Shown in pieces: positions 55,757-64,000 of a stretch of DNA of 64,000 bases (position 1 is the first letter of the stretch; every line of letters starts with the position of its first letter). The notes beneath the pieces are model-generated. The model was not told the DNA's origin and ran no database searches. It was given only the letters and a program-made list of their open reading frames with translations. Both the position numbers and the translations under genes were made by a program. The stretch comes from Maridesulfovibrio frigidus DSM 17176 (GTDB lineage Bacteria; Desulfobacterota; Desulfovibrionia; Desulfovibrionales; Desulfovibrionaceae): the NCBI RefSeq assembly GCF_000711735.1, contig NZ_JONL01000006.1:186001-250000 (forward strand), read 5' to 3'.

Positions 55757-57085
55757 TTAATCCTGAGAAGTTAATCCATTATAAAAACAGAAGCGACTAC
55801 TGGATCCATCTTTAACCTTATACATAGCAGAATCTGCACACTGAACTAAGTCCTTTGCTAGATTTGCATCATCGGGAAAAACACTTATTCCAATTGATGC
55901 GCCCACCTTGCAGACAATATCATCAATCTTAAAAGGATCTAGCAAACAGGCTGTAAAATCTTCGGCAACTCTTTGAATATCAGCCTTATCAGTAGGACGC
56001 TCTAGAAGAACACAAAATTCATCGCCACCAAGACGAGCAAGAGTATCAGAAGAACGGAGCCTAGACTTCAACCGATTGGCAACTTTTAAAAGCAATGCAT
56101 CACCGGCGTGATGCCCAAATTGATCATTGACTGATTTAAAATTATCTAAATCAATAAAAAGAAGTGCAAGTTTCTCATCATAGCGACGAGCACGGGCTAA
56201 AGAACTTTCTAACCTATCAAAGAAAAGATATCTGTTTGGAACACCTGTTAACTCATCCAGAGTTGCTTTTTCCTGAAGATCAAGTTCGCACATTTTGCGC
56301 TGAGTGACATCTTCAACAACACCTTCTATGAAAAATTCCCCATCTTCCTCAAATAGTCTTGAACTTTCTGAAACCCAGACTATAGATCCGTCTTTTCTTT
56401 TCACACGCATCTCAAAGTCATTCAAATATTTATCCCGCTTCAACGCTTCGAGATACAAAGGCCTATCTTTCAGATCAACAATATTTGAGCTTGAAATATT
56501 ATGACTAAGAACATCCTCAGGAGAGTCGAAACCGAGAATACGAGCGAAAGCTGGATTAATTTCTAAAAATTCACCGTCAATAGTTGATCTAAAAATACCT
56601 TCCACCGCACGGACAAAAATATTTCGATACTTCTCTTCAGCTATGCGCAAAGCCTTCTCAGTTTTAATACGCTGAGCAATTTCACGCTCTAATAAGTCCT
56701 TTTGCCTTTTCAGCTCAAGAAACACCCCGACCTTACTCCGAAGTATAGGCGGATCAATCGGCTGAGTCAGAAAATCAACAGCTCCTGCTTCATAACCCAT
56801 GCGAGCATAGGCAGGATCTTTGTATATTGCCGTCAGAAAAATTATTGGAACCAATTTGCAGGCTGGAATACATTTAATAGCTTTAGCAGTTTCATAGCCA
56901 TCCATACCCGGCATTTGCACATCCAAAAGAATGAGAGCAAAATCATTATTTTCGCAAAGAACCACAGTATCTTCACCATTTTCCGCTTTGAAGATTTCAG
57001 CTCCTTCATTGCGTAATAGTCTATCATACAGCATTAGATTTACGACATTATCATCTACGATAAGTATTTTGAGTGGATTGTGCAT
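55757..57085 (-). CDS. Receiver-PAS-GGDEF protein (putative diguanylate cyclase)
   Basis: The 442-residue cytoplasmic protein has a receiver domain (about residues 5-120), a helical linker, a PAS domain (about 150-270) and GGDEF (about 280-440). GGDEF is intact (LARLGGDEF), with an RxxD inhibitory site (RSSD) before it, so it should make cyclic di-GMP. In the receiver the acidic pair VDDN and the phosphoacceptor Asp (LLDVQMPG) are kept. The normally invariant Lys of the DFLTKP segment is Gln (DFLTQP). It forms a single-gene unit, and no cognate kinase is adjacent. Confidence 0.92.
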   Translation of the reverse strand: MHNPLKILIVDDNVVNLMLYDRLLRNEGAEIFKAENGEDTVVLCENNDFALILLDVQMPGMDGYETAKAIKCIPACKLVPIIFLTAIYKDPAYARMGYEAGAVDFLTQPIDPPILRSKVGVFLELKRQKDLLEREIAQRIKTEKALRIAEEKYRNIFVRAVEGIFRSTIDGEFLEINPAFARILGFDSPEDVLSHNISSSNIVDLKDRPLYLEALKRDKYLNDFEMRVKRKDGSIVWVSESSRLFEEDGEFFIEGVVEDVTQRKMCELDLQEKATLDELTGVPNRYLFFDRLESSLARARRYDEKLALLFIDLDNFKSVNDQFGHHAGDALLLKVANRLKSRLRSSDTLARLGGDEFCVLLERPTDKADIQRVAEDFTACLLDPFKIDDIVCKVGASIGISVFPDDANLAKDLVQCADSAMYKVKDGSSSRFCFYNGLTSQD

Positions 57086-57233
57086 AGCAGTCGCTTAATA
57101 CATTTTTTAAAAAGATAAAACCCCAGAGCAATTATTTTTGTAATTTAAGATTCTTTTTTTGTTGCTTGTTTTATCAGAACTTTCCAAGTATTTAATTTGA
57201 TAATAATATTTTGGACTATTTCCCGGAGAAAAA

Positions 57234-58181
57234 ATGAGTAGAATGCAGCACTATACAGTTACTGGCGGAGCCGGATTTTTAGGTTCCAGGCTTTGCGAAA
57301 AATTACTGGAACAAGGACATGAAGTTTTATGTGTTGATAATTTTTACACGGGCCAAAAATCAAACATAGTACAAATGCTGGACAGCCCATATTTTGAAAT
57401 GATGCGGCATGATGTAACTTTCCCGCTATACTTGGAAACAGACAATATATTCAACCTCGCCTGCCCCGCTTCTCCAATTCACTATCAGTTTGACCCTGTG
57501 CAAACGACAAAGACATCGGTTCACGGCGCAATTAACATGCTGGGACTAGCAAAAAGAGTTAAAGCTAAAATATTTCAAGCATCCACATCAGAAGTTTACG
57601 GCGACCCAACATGCAACCCGCAGCGCGAAGACTACTGGGGAAATGTAAACCCCATTGGACCCAGAGCTTGCTACGATGAAGGTAAACGATGTGCAGAAAC
57701 GCTATTCTTCGACTACCACAGACAACATAATCTGCGAATAAAAGTTGCCAGAATATTCAATACATACGGCCCACGCATGGCAGTTAATGATGGACGAGTT
57801 GTATCCAACTTCATTGTTCAAGCACTGCAAAACCAGCCGATAACTCTTTACGGTGATGGATCACAAACCAGATCATTCTGCTACATTGATGATCTAATCG
57901 ACGCATTCATAAAAATAATGAACACCGACGATTCCTTCACAGGCCCCGTAAATCTCGGAAACCCTCGTGAATTCACAATTCGTCAGCTCGCTGAAATGAT
58001 TATAGAGATGACAGGTTCTTCATCAAAAATCGAATTCAAACCGCTCCCAGAAAACGACCCCTGCCAGAGGAGGCCGGATATAACACTGGCACAAGAAACA
58101 ATAGATTGGACTCCCTCGACTCCTCTGGAAGAAGGTCTAAAACCAACAATAGAATATTTCGAAAACGTCCTTCATAAATAA
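57234..58181 (+). CDS. UDP-glucuronate decarboxylase (UDP-xylose synthase)
   Basis: The 315-residue extended SDR enzyme converts UDP-glucuronate to UDP-xylose with bound NAD. It has TGGAGFLGS, the [12 protein letters not shown] segment typical of this enzyme, [10 protein letters not shown], and the catalytic YDEGKRCAE (YxxxK). [18 protein letters not shown] is the usual nucleotide-sugar loop. The product feeds capsule or LPS sugars. It appears transcribed alone; no sugar-transferase gene is adjacent. Confidence 0.93.
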   Translation: MSRMQHYTVTGGAGFLGSRLCEKLLEQGHEVLCVDNFYTGQKSNIVQMLDSPYFEMMRHDVTFPLYLETDNIFNLACPASPIHYQFDPVQTTKTSVHGAINMLGLAKRVKAKIFQASTSEVYGDPTCNPQREDYWGNVNPIGPRACYDEGKRCAETLFFDYHRQHNLRIKVARIFNTYGPRMAVNDGRVVSNFIVQALQNQPITLYGDGSQTRSFCYIDDLIDAFIKIMNTDDSFTGPVNLGNPREFTIRQLAEMIIEMTGSSSKIEFKPLPENDPCQRRPDITLAQETIDWTPSTPLEEGLKPTIEYFENVLHK

Positions 58182-58205
58182 TCACATCCTCCCCCCGATA
58201 GGTTT

Positions 58206-58226
58206 CCAAAGGGATTATCCCTTTGG
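58206..58226. repeat. Near-perfect palindrome, REP-like element candidate
   Basis: Arms CCAAAGGGAT and ATCCCTTTGG are separated by one base, in a GC-richer patch between the UDP-glucuronate decarboxylase gene and the terminator. Similar palindromes recur between genes in Desulfovibrio genomes as far as I recall. Only one copy was found in this window. Confidence 0.55.
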
Positions 58227-58261
58227 TCCAGCCGAAGGCGAATCTCCTAATTTTTATCTTA

Positions 58262-58302
58262 TAAAAAAAGCCCCGCTCTGAGTAGTCAGAGCGGGGCTTT
58301 TA
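58262..58302. terminator. Bidirectional terminator between the UDP-glucuronate decarboxylase gene and moaC
   Basis: A perfect 12-bp stem (GCCCCGCTCTGA / TCAGAGCGGGGC, 4-base loop) is flanked by seven A residues and TTTT, and lies between convergent genes. Confidence 0.96.
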
Positions 58303-58322
58303 AATTCTATATCTAGGTTAAG

Positions 58323-58799
58323 CTAGTCGGCTTGGAATATGCCGGACTTGCCACCTTCTTTGTACACCAACCTGCAATCGGTAATGACAATGTCTTTCTG
58401 AACAGCTTTACACATATCATATATGGTAGCAGCAGCAATTTGCACTGCGATAATCGCTTCCATTTCGATTCCGGTTTTACCGGTAGTGCGCACTTCAGAT
58501 TCAATTTCGATGAGAGTGTTCTCTGCGTCGATATTGAAACGAACATCAACATAACTGATAGCAAGAGGATGACATAATGGGATCAGTCTGTGAGTTTCCT
58601 TAGCTCCCATTATTCCGGCAATCTTAGCTGTATTTAAAACATCTCCTTTTGGAAGAGCCTTTTTTTGCAGCAGTTCAAATGTTTCCATATTGAGAAGAAC
58701 TTTTCCTTTAGCAATCGCTTTACGAAAAGTATCTTTTTTAGGAGAAACGTCTACCATTACGGCATTGCCATCTGTATCTAAGTGGGAGAATTCACTCAT
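58323..58799 (-). CDS. moaC: Cyclic pyranopterin monophosphate synthase
   Basis: MoaC works after MoaA in molybdopterin synthesis, turning the GTP-derived intermediate into cyclic pyranopterin. The 158-residue protein has MVDVSPK, AKIAGIMGAKETHRLIPLCHPL and the GKTGIEMEA segment. Its start is 2 bases downstream of the dnaJ stop, so they share a transcript, and it is the last gene before the terminator. Confidence 0.95.
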   Translation of the reverse strand: MSEFSHLDTDGNAVMVDVSPKKDTFRKAIAKGKVLLNMETFELLQKKALPKGDVLNTAKIAGIMGAKETHRLIPLCHPLAISYVDVRFNIDAENTLIEIESEVRTTGKTGIEMEAIIAVQIAAATIYDMCKAVQKDIVITDCRLVYKEGGKSGIFQAD

Positions 58800-58801
58800 T
58801 T

Positions 58802-59911
58802 CTAGTCACCCATCACTTTATTTTTAGCTTTTTTAAAAAGCTTTTTTACTTTTTTCATAGGCTTGTCTTCCTCGAGAGCCGCAAACTGCTCAAGAAGTTC
58901 TTCCTGCTTACGACTAATATTCGTAGGAGTTTTAACTTTAACCTCAATAAGAAGATTTCCATTATGGGAACTTCCTAAGTAAGGCAAACCTAACCCTCTA
59001 AGCTGGAAAACCTCTCCGCTCTGCGTCCCTTTAGGGATATCCATATCGACAGGTTCATCAAGAGTCTGAACACTCATTTTGTAACCAAGCGCTGCTTGCA
59101 CAAAAGAGATCTCAGTGCTCAGGACCAAGTCCTGTCCCTGACGTCTGAAAACCTTATCCGGCTGAACGTTTATGACAACATAAAGATCGCCATGAGGCCC
59201 ACCATTTAGACCAGCTTCCCCTTCACCGCGCAAACGCAGTCTCGAGCCGTTATCTACTCCTGCGGGGATACGTACATTAAGGTTTTTTTCCTTACGCACA
59301 TAACCAGCACCGCGGCATTCAGAACAAGGATTCGTAATAACCTGTCCACGCCCATTACAAGAAGGACATGGTACTGAAATACGGAAAAAGCCCTGATTCT
59401 GTTCAACGGCCCCTCTACCACCACACTGAGAACAAGTCTCAGGAGATGTTCCGGGAGCAGATCCACTTCCATCACATTCTTCGCATGGTTCGGTAACAGG
59501 AAGAGTTAGTTCAACCTCAGTTCCCTTAGCCGCATCACGAAATGAAACGGTAAGATTGTACCTGAGATCAGAACCGGCCTGCATACGTTGCCCGCCACGT
59601 CCCTGACTAAATCCAAATATATCCCCGAAAATATCTCCGAAAGCTCCGAAAATATCCTCAGAAGACTGAAATCCACCACCGCCGCCATTCATTCCTTCAT
59701 GTCCAAAACGATCGTAACGAGTACGCTTTTCAGAGTCACGAAGGACTTCATATGCTTCAGCAGCTTCTTTAAACTTTGATTCAGCCTCATCGTCTCCAGG
59801 ATTGCGGTCAGGATGGTACTCAAAAGCCAATTTTCTGTAGGCTCTTTTTATTTCACCATCCTGAGACTCAACGGAAACACCGAGAATTTCATAATAATCG
59901 CGTTTTGACAT
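58802..59911 (-). CDS. dnaJ: Chaperone DnaJ
   Basis: The 369-residue Hsp40 has a J domain with the HPD motif (YHPDRNPGD), a Gly/Phe-rich linker (about residues 68-100) and four CxxCxGxG zinc-finger repeats (CEECDGSG, CSQCGGRG, CPSCNGRG, CSECRGAG). The C-terminal substrate domains follow. It ends in a Lys-rich tail. It stimulates DnaK in protein folding. It lies 2 bases after rpoZ and 2 bases before moaC. No dnaK or grpE is nearby. Confidence 0.96.
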   Translation of the reverse strand: MSKRDYYEILGVSVESQDGEIKRAYRKLAFEYHPDRNPGDDEAESKFKEAAEAYEVLRDSEKRTRYDRFGHEGMNGGGGGFQSSEDIFGAFGDIFGDIFGFSQGRGGQRMQAGSDLRYNLTVSFRDAAKGTEVELTLPVTEPCEECDGSGSAPGTSPETCSQCGGRGAVEQNQGFFRISVPCPSCNGRGQVITNPCSECRGAGYVRKEKNLNVRIPAGVDNGSRLRLRGEGEAGLNGGPHGDLYVVINVQPDKVFRRQGQDLVLSTEISFVQAALGYKMSVQTLDEPVDMDIPKGTQSGEVFQLRGLGLPYLGSSHNGNLLIEVKVKTPTNISRKQEELLEQFAALEEDKPMKKVKKLFKKAKNKVMGD

Positions 59912-59913
59912 TC

Positions 59914-60135
59914 TTATTCACTATCCGGGTTTGCTCCAGAAAAAGTATGGTAATCTTCTGGGATTACTTTCTTAGCAGCAATTTCCCTCAAAGCTGTTAC
60001 AATTTCTTTATTCTTGGATTCTACAAGAGGAGGGTATCCTTCACGATACTGCTTAACTCTTTTAATGGCCATCTGGACAATCAGGAATCTATTACCGACT
60101 TCAGCCAGACAATCTTCAATTGTGATCCTTGCCAT
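59914..60135 (-). CDS. rpoZ: RNA polymerase omega subunit
   Basis: The 73-residue omega subunit binds the beta-prime subunit and stabilises RNA polymerase. It has ARITIEDCLAEVGNRFLIVQMAIKR in recognisable form, matching the family N-terminus. The ATG at 60135 is chosen because GGAG lies 5 bases upstream; the longer frame begins at a TTG. It is the second gene of the DUF4340-rpoZ-dnaJ-moaC run. Confidence 0.93.
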   Translation of the reverse strand: MARITIEDCLAEVGNRFLIVQMAIKRVKQYREGYPPLVESKNKEIVTALREIAAKKVIPEDYHTFSGANPDSE

Positions 60136-60182
60136 ATAATCTCCAAACAATGGTTTTGCCGAAAGAGAAAACCTCTTTACAG

Positions 60183-61490
60183 CTATTTTCTGAGAGGAAT
60201 CTGACCTTGCAAGTCTTCAAGCAGCTTACTGGAAACTTGGTAGTAACCACTGCCATCAGCAAGAGAAAGCCAGCATCGCCCGGAAGAAAGCTCAGGATCG
60301 GAAAAGAATAACACTTTTACGACCCTAATACCGTCCGCACTCATAAGCTCAAGCTCCATTACCTTTTCAGCTGAACTTGAAAGCTCACCGATGGGTTCCG
60401 CTTCGAATTGTAATTCATTAAGTCGCCACAAGGACATGTCAATACCCAAGAGCGGTTTTTTATCCTCAAAACCTTCCCAGCTTTTATCAGATTTAACACC
60501 GATAAAACTCTGATCTCCTTGCAAAACACGCATAGAACCGACCTTCCCTGTTTCAAGAGAAAGAACAGATCTTTTCCGCATTCCAAAAGCAGACTTATCC
60601 AGCTGGTCTACATGTTCTTTACTGAGAACAAAAAAGCCATTTTGACTAGTGGAGTTGGCTAAATAATAATTATCGTCGCCTTCCATTTCAAAAACTTCGA
60701 CCTTTCCAACATTCTTATCTTTATAAATAACCTCTACATTAAATAAAGGACTCCCGAGACTTTCAGAATCAGGAGCAAGCCCTTTTGCAGGAGTTTTAAT
60801 CAAAGAATGCAGAAACAAATCTATTTCTCCAGCACTAGTTTCAGCTCCAGCTAAATCAGGAGGAAACGTAAAAGCGAAATTTTCTTTAGACCGTACAAGG
60901 ATCCATGCCAAATTAACGCCAGCGGCAATCGAAACAGAAGAAATTTTATCAGGACTACCTGAGAGCAAATGTAGATTATAATAATAGTCTGCAGGATAGT
61001 CGCATTGCCGAGCAAAATCTTTATTAAGGATAAAGACATCACCTTCGCTCAGAGAGTTCAGAGCAAAAACGCCTTCTCCTGAAGGAACTTCATCACCTAC
61101 AGCAATGCTTAATGACTGCCCTCCGCCCGTTGCAATACGCAGTTGCGGAGCCTGTAAACCGTAATGACCTTCAACCTCATCGCTAGCCCGCCCGATATAT
61201 CGGAGCGCTTTACTTTGAGCCAAAACATCCAACAAAATTGAGGTTTTTTCTGGATCAGCAAACGGAGCTCGCGCCCACCCTTTCTGAACAACATCCCAAC
61301 CGTCTGATTTACGTATAAGAGAAAAGCAATCTTCCCCCTCTCTGCAAACATCAACCCTGTCAATCTGATCAGATTGAACAACAGGCCAAACAGGCTCGGA
61401 AAGTAACACCTGCATATCAGGCGAACTTAAAAAAAAGGCTCCGCAAATAATGGAGACCAGAGCCAAAAATATTAAGAACCTTTTCAACAC
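60183..61490 (-). CDS. DUF4340 domain protein, membrane-anchored
   Basis: The protein of about 435 residues has one N-terminal hydrophobic helix (about residues 5-22), and the rest is predicted periplasmic. Repeated segments such as SDGWDVVQKGWARAPFADPEKT and GVKSDKSWEGFED match the DUF4340 pattern. Relatives often sit beside GldG/ABC-2 type exporter genes, but none is here. No ATG is available; a GTG at 61490 has AAGGTG 6 bases upstream and is preferred over the GTG at 61499. The function is unknown. Confidence 0.75.
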   Translation of the reverse strand: MLKRFLIFLALVSIICGAFFLSSPDMQVLLSEPVWPVVQSDQIDRVDVCREGEDCFSLIRKSDGWDVVQKGWARAPFADPEKTSILLDVLAQSKALRYIGRASDEVEGHYGLQAPQLRIATGGGQSLSIAVGDEVPSGEGVFALNSLSEGDVFILNKDFARQCDYPADYYYNLHLLSGSPDKISSVSIAAGVNLAWILVRSKENFAFTFPPDLAGAETSAGEIDLFLHSLIKTPAKGLAPDSESLGSPLFNVEVIYKDKNVGKVEVFEMEGDDNYYLANSTSQNGFFVLSKEHVDQLDKSAFGMRKRSVLSLETGKVGSMRVLQGDQSFIGVKSDKSWEGFEDKKPLLGIDMSLWRLNELQFEAEPIGELSSSAEKVMELELMSADGIRVVKVLFFSDPELSSGRCWLSLADGSGYYQVSSKLLEDLQGQIPLRK

Positions 61491-61706
61491 AGATAACACC
61501 TTGGGAGTAATATCGACTCATAGAGATTTCATCACAGGAGCAATTTGCTAAAATAAACGAATTAAGCTTGCATGTCAATTTATTTTAAGGCAAAGTGCGG
61601 CTTCTTTATTGAGGCATAGTTAAAGAGATAAAGACAGTTAACATTAGATCATAAAAAAAATCAATTTTTCCATATAAAATACATAAAATAAAGTCGGAGT
61701 CTGCGA

Positions 61707-62456
61707 ATGCCAAAATGGGGAAAACTGAGTTATGCTCAAAAAAAGACAGTTGCTACCATCGGTATGCTTATGCAGAAAACCGAAATGGCTAAAGACGGAG
61801 CTCGCATAGGAGTTGCCGTTTCAGGGGGCGTAGACAGCTTCACACTCATCAGAGCTCTCTTGATCAGACAAGCGATTATACCTATAAATATAGAATTGAT
61901 GGTTCTTCATGTGAATCCAGGATTTGAACCTGAAAGCCACAAACCTCTCACTGAATGGTGTATTAAAAACGGACTATCCTCACATATCGAACTGACTGAC
62001 TACGGCCCGCGAGCACACAGCCCTGAAAACAAGAGTAAATCCGCCTGCTTTTATTGCGCGAGACTTCGCCGCAAAAGACTTTTTGAGCTGTGCGATCAAT
62101 ATAATTTAAGCCACCTAGCCATTGGCCACACAGCAGACGACCTTGTAACGACCTTTCATATGAATATGACTCAAGCAGGTAGAATTCAAGGACTTTCCGC
62201 CAATGAATCATTCTTCAAAGGTAAACTTCACATGATCCGCCCAGCCCTGATGCTGGAGAAGAAATTCATTAAGGCTGCGGCAAAACAATGGAAACTTCCA
62301 ATCTGGAAAAACAATTGCCCTTCCAATGATTCCACTAAACGGACCTACATTTATAACCAACTTGAAGCCGAATGGAAAAAGAATCCAGTCACGAGAAACA
62401 ATACTTTCAATGCTTTAAGACGTTGGCAGCTTGACTTAAATATTAAAAACGCATAA
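61707..62456 (+). CDS. PP-loop ATPase, TtcA-like tRNA thiolation protein
   Basis: The 249-residue protein has the PP-loop AVSGGVDSFTL, a CxxC pair (CFYC) and a third Cys (NNCPSND), as in TtcA, which thiolates C32 of tRNA with a bound iron-sulfur cluster. GHTADDLVTT replaces the usual GHHRDD. TtcA proper is about 310 residues, so this is a shorter relative, and other sulfur transfer roles are possible. It is preceded by a purine-rich GGAG site. Confidence 0.82.
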   Translation: MPKWGKLSYAQKKTVATIGMLMQKTEMAKDGARIGVAVSGGVDSFTLIRALLIRQAIIPINIELMVLHVNPGFEPESHKPLTEWCIKNGLSSHIELTDYGPRAHSPENKSKSACFYCARLRRKRLFELCDQYNLSHLAIGHTADDLVTTFHMNMTQAGRIQGLSANESFFKGKLHMIRPALMLEKKFIKAAAKQWKLPIWKNNCPSNDSTKRTYIYNQLEAEWKKNPVTRNNTFNALRRWQLDLNIKNA

Positions 62457-62528
62457 TAATTCTTCAAAATCATTGTGCCTTTTAATCAGAGCTAAATACA
62501 ACCTCAAATAAATAGGCCGACGGAAACC

Positions 62529-63434
62529 ATGCTATTCAAAAAATACCACATAGTTATATTTAAGAATCCATGCGACAATGCTCGTAAATTCCAGATCAGA
62601 GGTTGGCTATTTTTCTTTGCCTTCACACTGGTCGCAGGACTGGCTGGTGGCAACGTATTACTTTGGAAGTATTACGAAAATTATTCAGGTTTAGAAAAAA
62701 ACCTCGCCCACTCAGAGAAGGCTGTTCAAGAGCAAAAGGCTCAACTACTGTCTCTTTCTCAAAAAATGCAAAACATTTCACAGGACTTGGACAGAGTTAG
62801 AAACTTTGATTCCAAACTCCGTGTAATGATAAATCTGGATCAAGGAAAAGTTCAAAACGTAGCCCCTAAAGGTGGGTCAACAGATCCTGACTTCTCAAAA
62901 AATTACCTTCCTCTCTATAGACAAGAGTTGCTTGTTCGCAAAATGCATGACTTTCTTGCACAGCTGAGCACCGAAGCAAAACTTGAAGAAGTTAGGCAGC
63001 AGGAAATTATCCATTCTATGCGTTCTAAGCAGGATGCTCTGGATTCCACCCCATCCATTTGGCCTCTTGAAGGCTGGGTGACATCGCCTTTCGGATGGAG
63101 AAGTTCTCCTTTTACAGGCAAACGTGAATACCATAAAGGAATTGATATTTCCTGCCCATCTGGAACGCCCATTTACGCACCGGCTCAGGGAACTATTTCA
63201 TTTGCTGGAGTACAAGGTGGCTATGGTCGTATGATTAAGATGAGCCATGGAGCTAACCTTTCTACTAGATATGCTCACTTAAAACGCCCTACTGTTAAGA
63301 AGGGTCAAGTAGTTACACGCGGTGAGCTTATCGGCTACGCCGGTAACACAGGACGCTCAACAGGACCTCACCTTCATTATGAAGTGAGATTAGGCGGAGT
63401 TCCCGTAAGCCCTATGCGTTACATCCTGAATTAA
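62529..63434 (+). CDS. M23-family peptidase, membrane-anchored with coiled coil
   Basis: The 301-residue protein has one N-terminal transmembrane helix (about residues 28-48), a coiled coil (about 55-100) and a LytM/M23 domain (about 185-300). The zinc ligands are visible in HKGID and HLHYEVR. Proteins of this layout trim peptidoglycan or activate amidases during cell division or growth. It lies 72 bases after the TtcA-like gene and before a strong terminator. Confidence 0.92.
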   Translation: MLFKKYHIVIFKNPCDNARKFQIRGWLFFFAFTLVAGLAGGNVLLWKYYENYSGLEKNLAHSEKAVQEQKAQLLSLSQKMQNISQDLDRVRNFDSKLRVMINLDQGKVQNVAPKGGSTDPDFSKNYLPLYRQELLVRKMHDFLAQLSTEAKLEEVRQQEIIHSMRSKQDALDSTPSIWPLEGWVTSPFGWRSSPFTGKREYHKGIDISCPSGTPIYAPAQGTISFAGVQGGYGRMIKMSHGANLSTRYAHLKRPTVKKGQVVTRGELIGYAGNTGRSTGPHLHYEVRLGGVPVSPMRYILN

Positions 63435-63459
63435 TTTCCAGTAATTAATTGCTAAATCT

Positions 63460-63498
63460 AAATGCCCGTAAGGAAATACTCCTAACGGGCATTTTTAT
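63460..63498 (+). terminator. Terminator after the M23 peptidase gene
   Basis: AATGCCCGT pairs with ACGGGCATT, with an inner AGGA/TCCT pairing, and is followed by TTTATT. Confidence 0.94.
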
Positions 63499-63583
63499 TG
63501 GTTCACGCAACCTTTAAATATTTAGATAACACCCTGACACCCTTTGCCCTATTTCAATCTTGGTGATAATGTGATTTAAACAA

Positions 63584-63599
63584 TGGGTCCTTTCTTGCA
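63584..63599 (+). promoter_or_regulatory. Sigma-54-type promoter upstream of fliR
   Basis: TGGGTCCTTTCTTGCA fits the -24/-12 spacing, with GG and GC ten bases apart, and matches TGGCACG-N4-TTGCA at 9 of 12 conserved positions. It would place the start of transcription about 13 bases before the ATG at 63623, which is short. Confidence 0.4.
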
Positions 63600-63622
63600 T
63601 TGCCCATTAAAAAGAGAACAGC

Positions 63623-64000
63623 ATGAATATTTTCAACTTCAATCCAAGCGATCTTATGAGCTTCTACCTTACCTTTTTTAGGGTAAGTATACTGCTGTTT
63701 ATGCTACCTTTTTATGGAGCAAACTCAATCCCGAACCCGGTCAAAGCAGCTCTTTCCATTGTTTTGACAATTGCCATCTGGCCGCAGGTTTCATTTGATG
63801 GAGCTCTCATGCCGGCGAATGCCTACAACATCGCAATAATGATCCTCGGGGAATTAATTCTTGGACTAACTCTCGGGATCACTGTTCACGTAATTTTTTC
63901 TGCAATTCAAACGGGCGGCAACTTTATCGGTGTGCAAATGGGCTTGTCTATGGTCAACGTTCTAGACCCCATGACAGGGGTAAATGAAGCTGTTACAGCC
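63623..64000 (+). CDS. fliR: Flagellar export apparatus protein FliR (partial)
   Basis: The frame is open from the ATG at 63623 to the window edge and gives 126 residues. It has the FliR N-terminal helices and the typical segment GELILGLTLGITV, followed by IQTGGNFIGVQMGLSMVNVLDP. FliR is a membrane core component of the type III flagellar export gate. AGAG lies near the ATG. It probably begins a flagellar gene run that continues to the right, with flhB as the likely next gene. Confidence 0.94.
   Translation, partial: MNIFNFNPSDLMSFYLTFFRVSILLFMLPFYGANSIPNPVKAALSIVLTIAIWPQVSFDGALMPANAYNIAIMILGELILGLTLGITVHVIFSAIQTGGNFIGVQMGLSMVNVLDPMTGVNEAVTA

Noticed and set aside
61919-61935. GATTTGAACCT resembling a tRNA T-arm
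   Set aside because: It is inside the TtcA-like coding sequence and no acceptor or anticodon stem can be formed around it.

Overview
The window looks like chromosome of a marine sulfate-reducing deltaproteobacterium of the Desulfovibrionaceae, probably close to Maridesulfovibrio. This is inferred from moderately AT-rich DNA, a Cys-type CcmE heme chaperone of the kind described in Desulfovibrio, paired oxoacid:ferredoxin oxidoreductases, and a complex I cluster without the NADH module. No tRNA, rRNA, insertion sequence, phage or CRISPR array was found. It reads as ordinary core chromosome with some clade-specific parts.

Layout. 1-2270 (minus): cytochrome c maturation (ccmF partial, ccmE) and a CNNM/CBS membrane protein. 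2556-5619: a GT9 glycosyltransferase, nadD and proA. 5935-11447 (plus): a membrane-anchored TPR-like protein, iorAB, a sigma-54 activator and a lipoprotein. 11482-14405 (minus): korDABC. 14775-19175 (minus): a GGDEF/EAL protein, deoC and precorrin-8X methylmutase. 19423-22516 (minus): a polar amino acid ABC transporter. 23028-24839 (minus): a DAK2-DegV fusion. 25063-29357 (plus): an RND efflux pair. 29425-33852 (minus): a receiver/PPDK_N protein and glutamate dehydrogenase. 34206-36237 (plus): a structured leader with terminator, a 52-residue membrane peptide and an SSS symporter. 36389-39726: a degenerate HsdR_N-like protein, a methyltransferase/MarR pair and an MFS carrier. 40219-42675 (plus): a Fur-box-like site and feoAB. 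42784-43353: a DJ-1/PfpI protein. 43626-55145 (minus): a 13-gene nuo-type operon. 55757-58181: a receiver-PAS-GGDEF protein and a UDP-glucuronate decarboxylase. 58323-61490 (minus): a DUF4340 protein, rpoZ, dnaJ and moaC. 61707-64000 (plus): a TtcA-like protein, an M23 peptidase and the start of fliR.

How the genes may work together (inference). An amino acid importer, glutamate dehydrogenase, 2-oxoglutarate:ferredoxin oxidoreductase and indolepyruvate:ferredoxin oxidoreductase would turn amino acids into acyl-CoA and reduced ferredoxin. The nuo-type complex lacks nuoEFG, so it probably takes electrons from ferredoxin or another low-potential donor and pumps ions through four antiporter-like subunits instead of the usual three.

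Items most worth a second look: the 994-residue receiver/ATP-grasp protein at 29425-32409 that lacks PEP-synthase catalytic domains; the leader/terminator before the symporter at 34206-34386; the ferredoxin-type complex I with an extra antiporter and an unnamed 86-residue membrane subunit; the Cys-type CcmE; the IorA with incomplete iron-sulfur motifs; the DAK2-DegV fusion; and the HsdR_N-like protein without a nuclease E-x-K motif. No clearly new multi-gene defence or mobile system was found.
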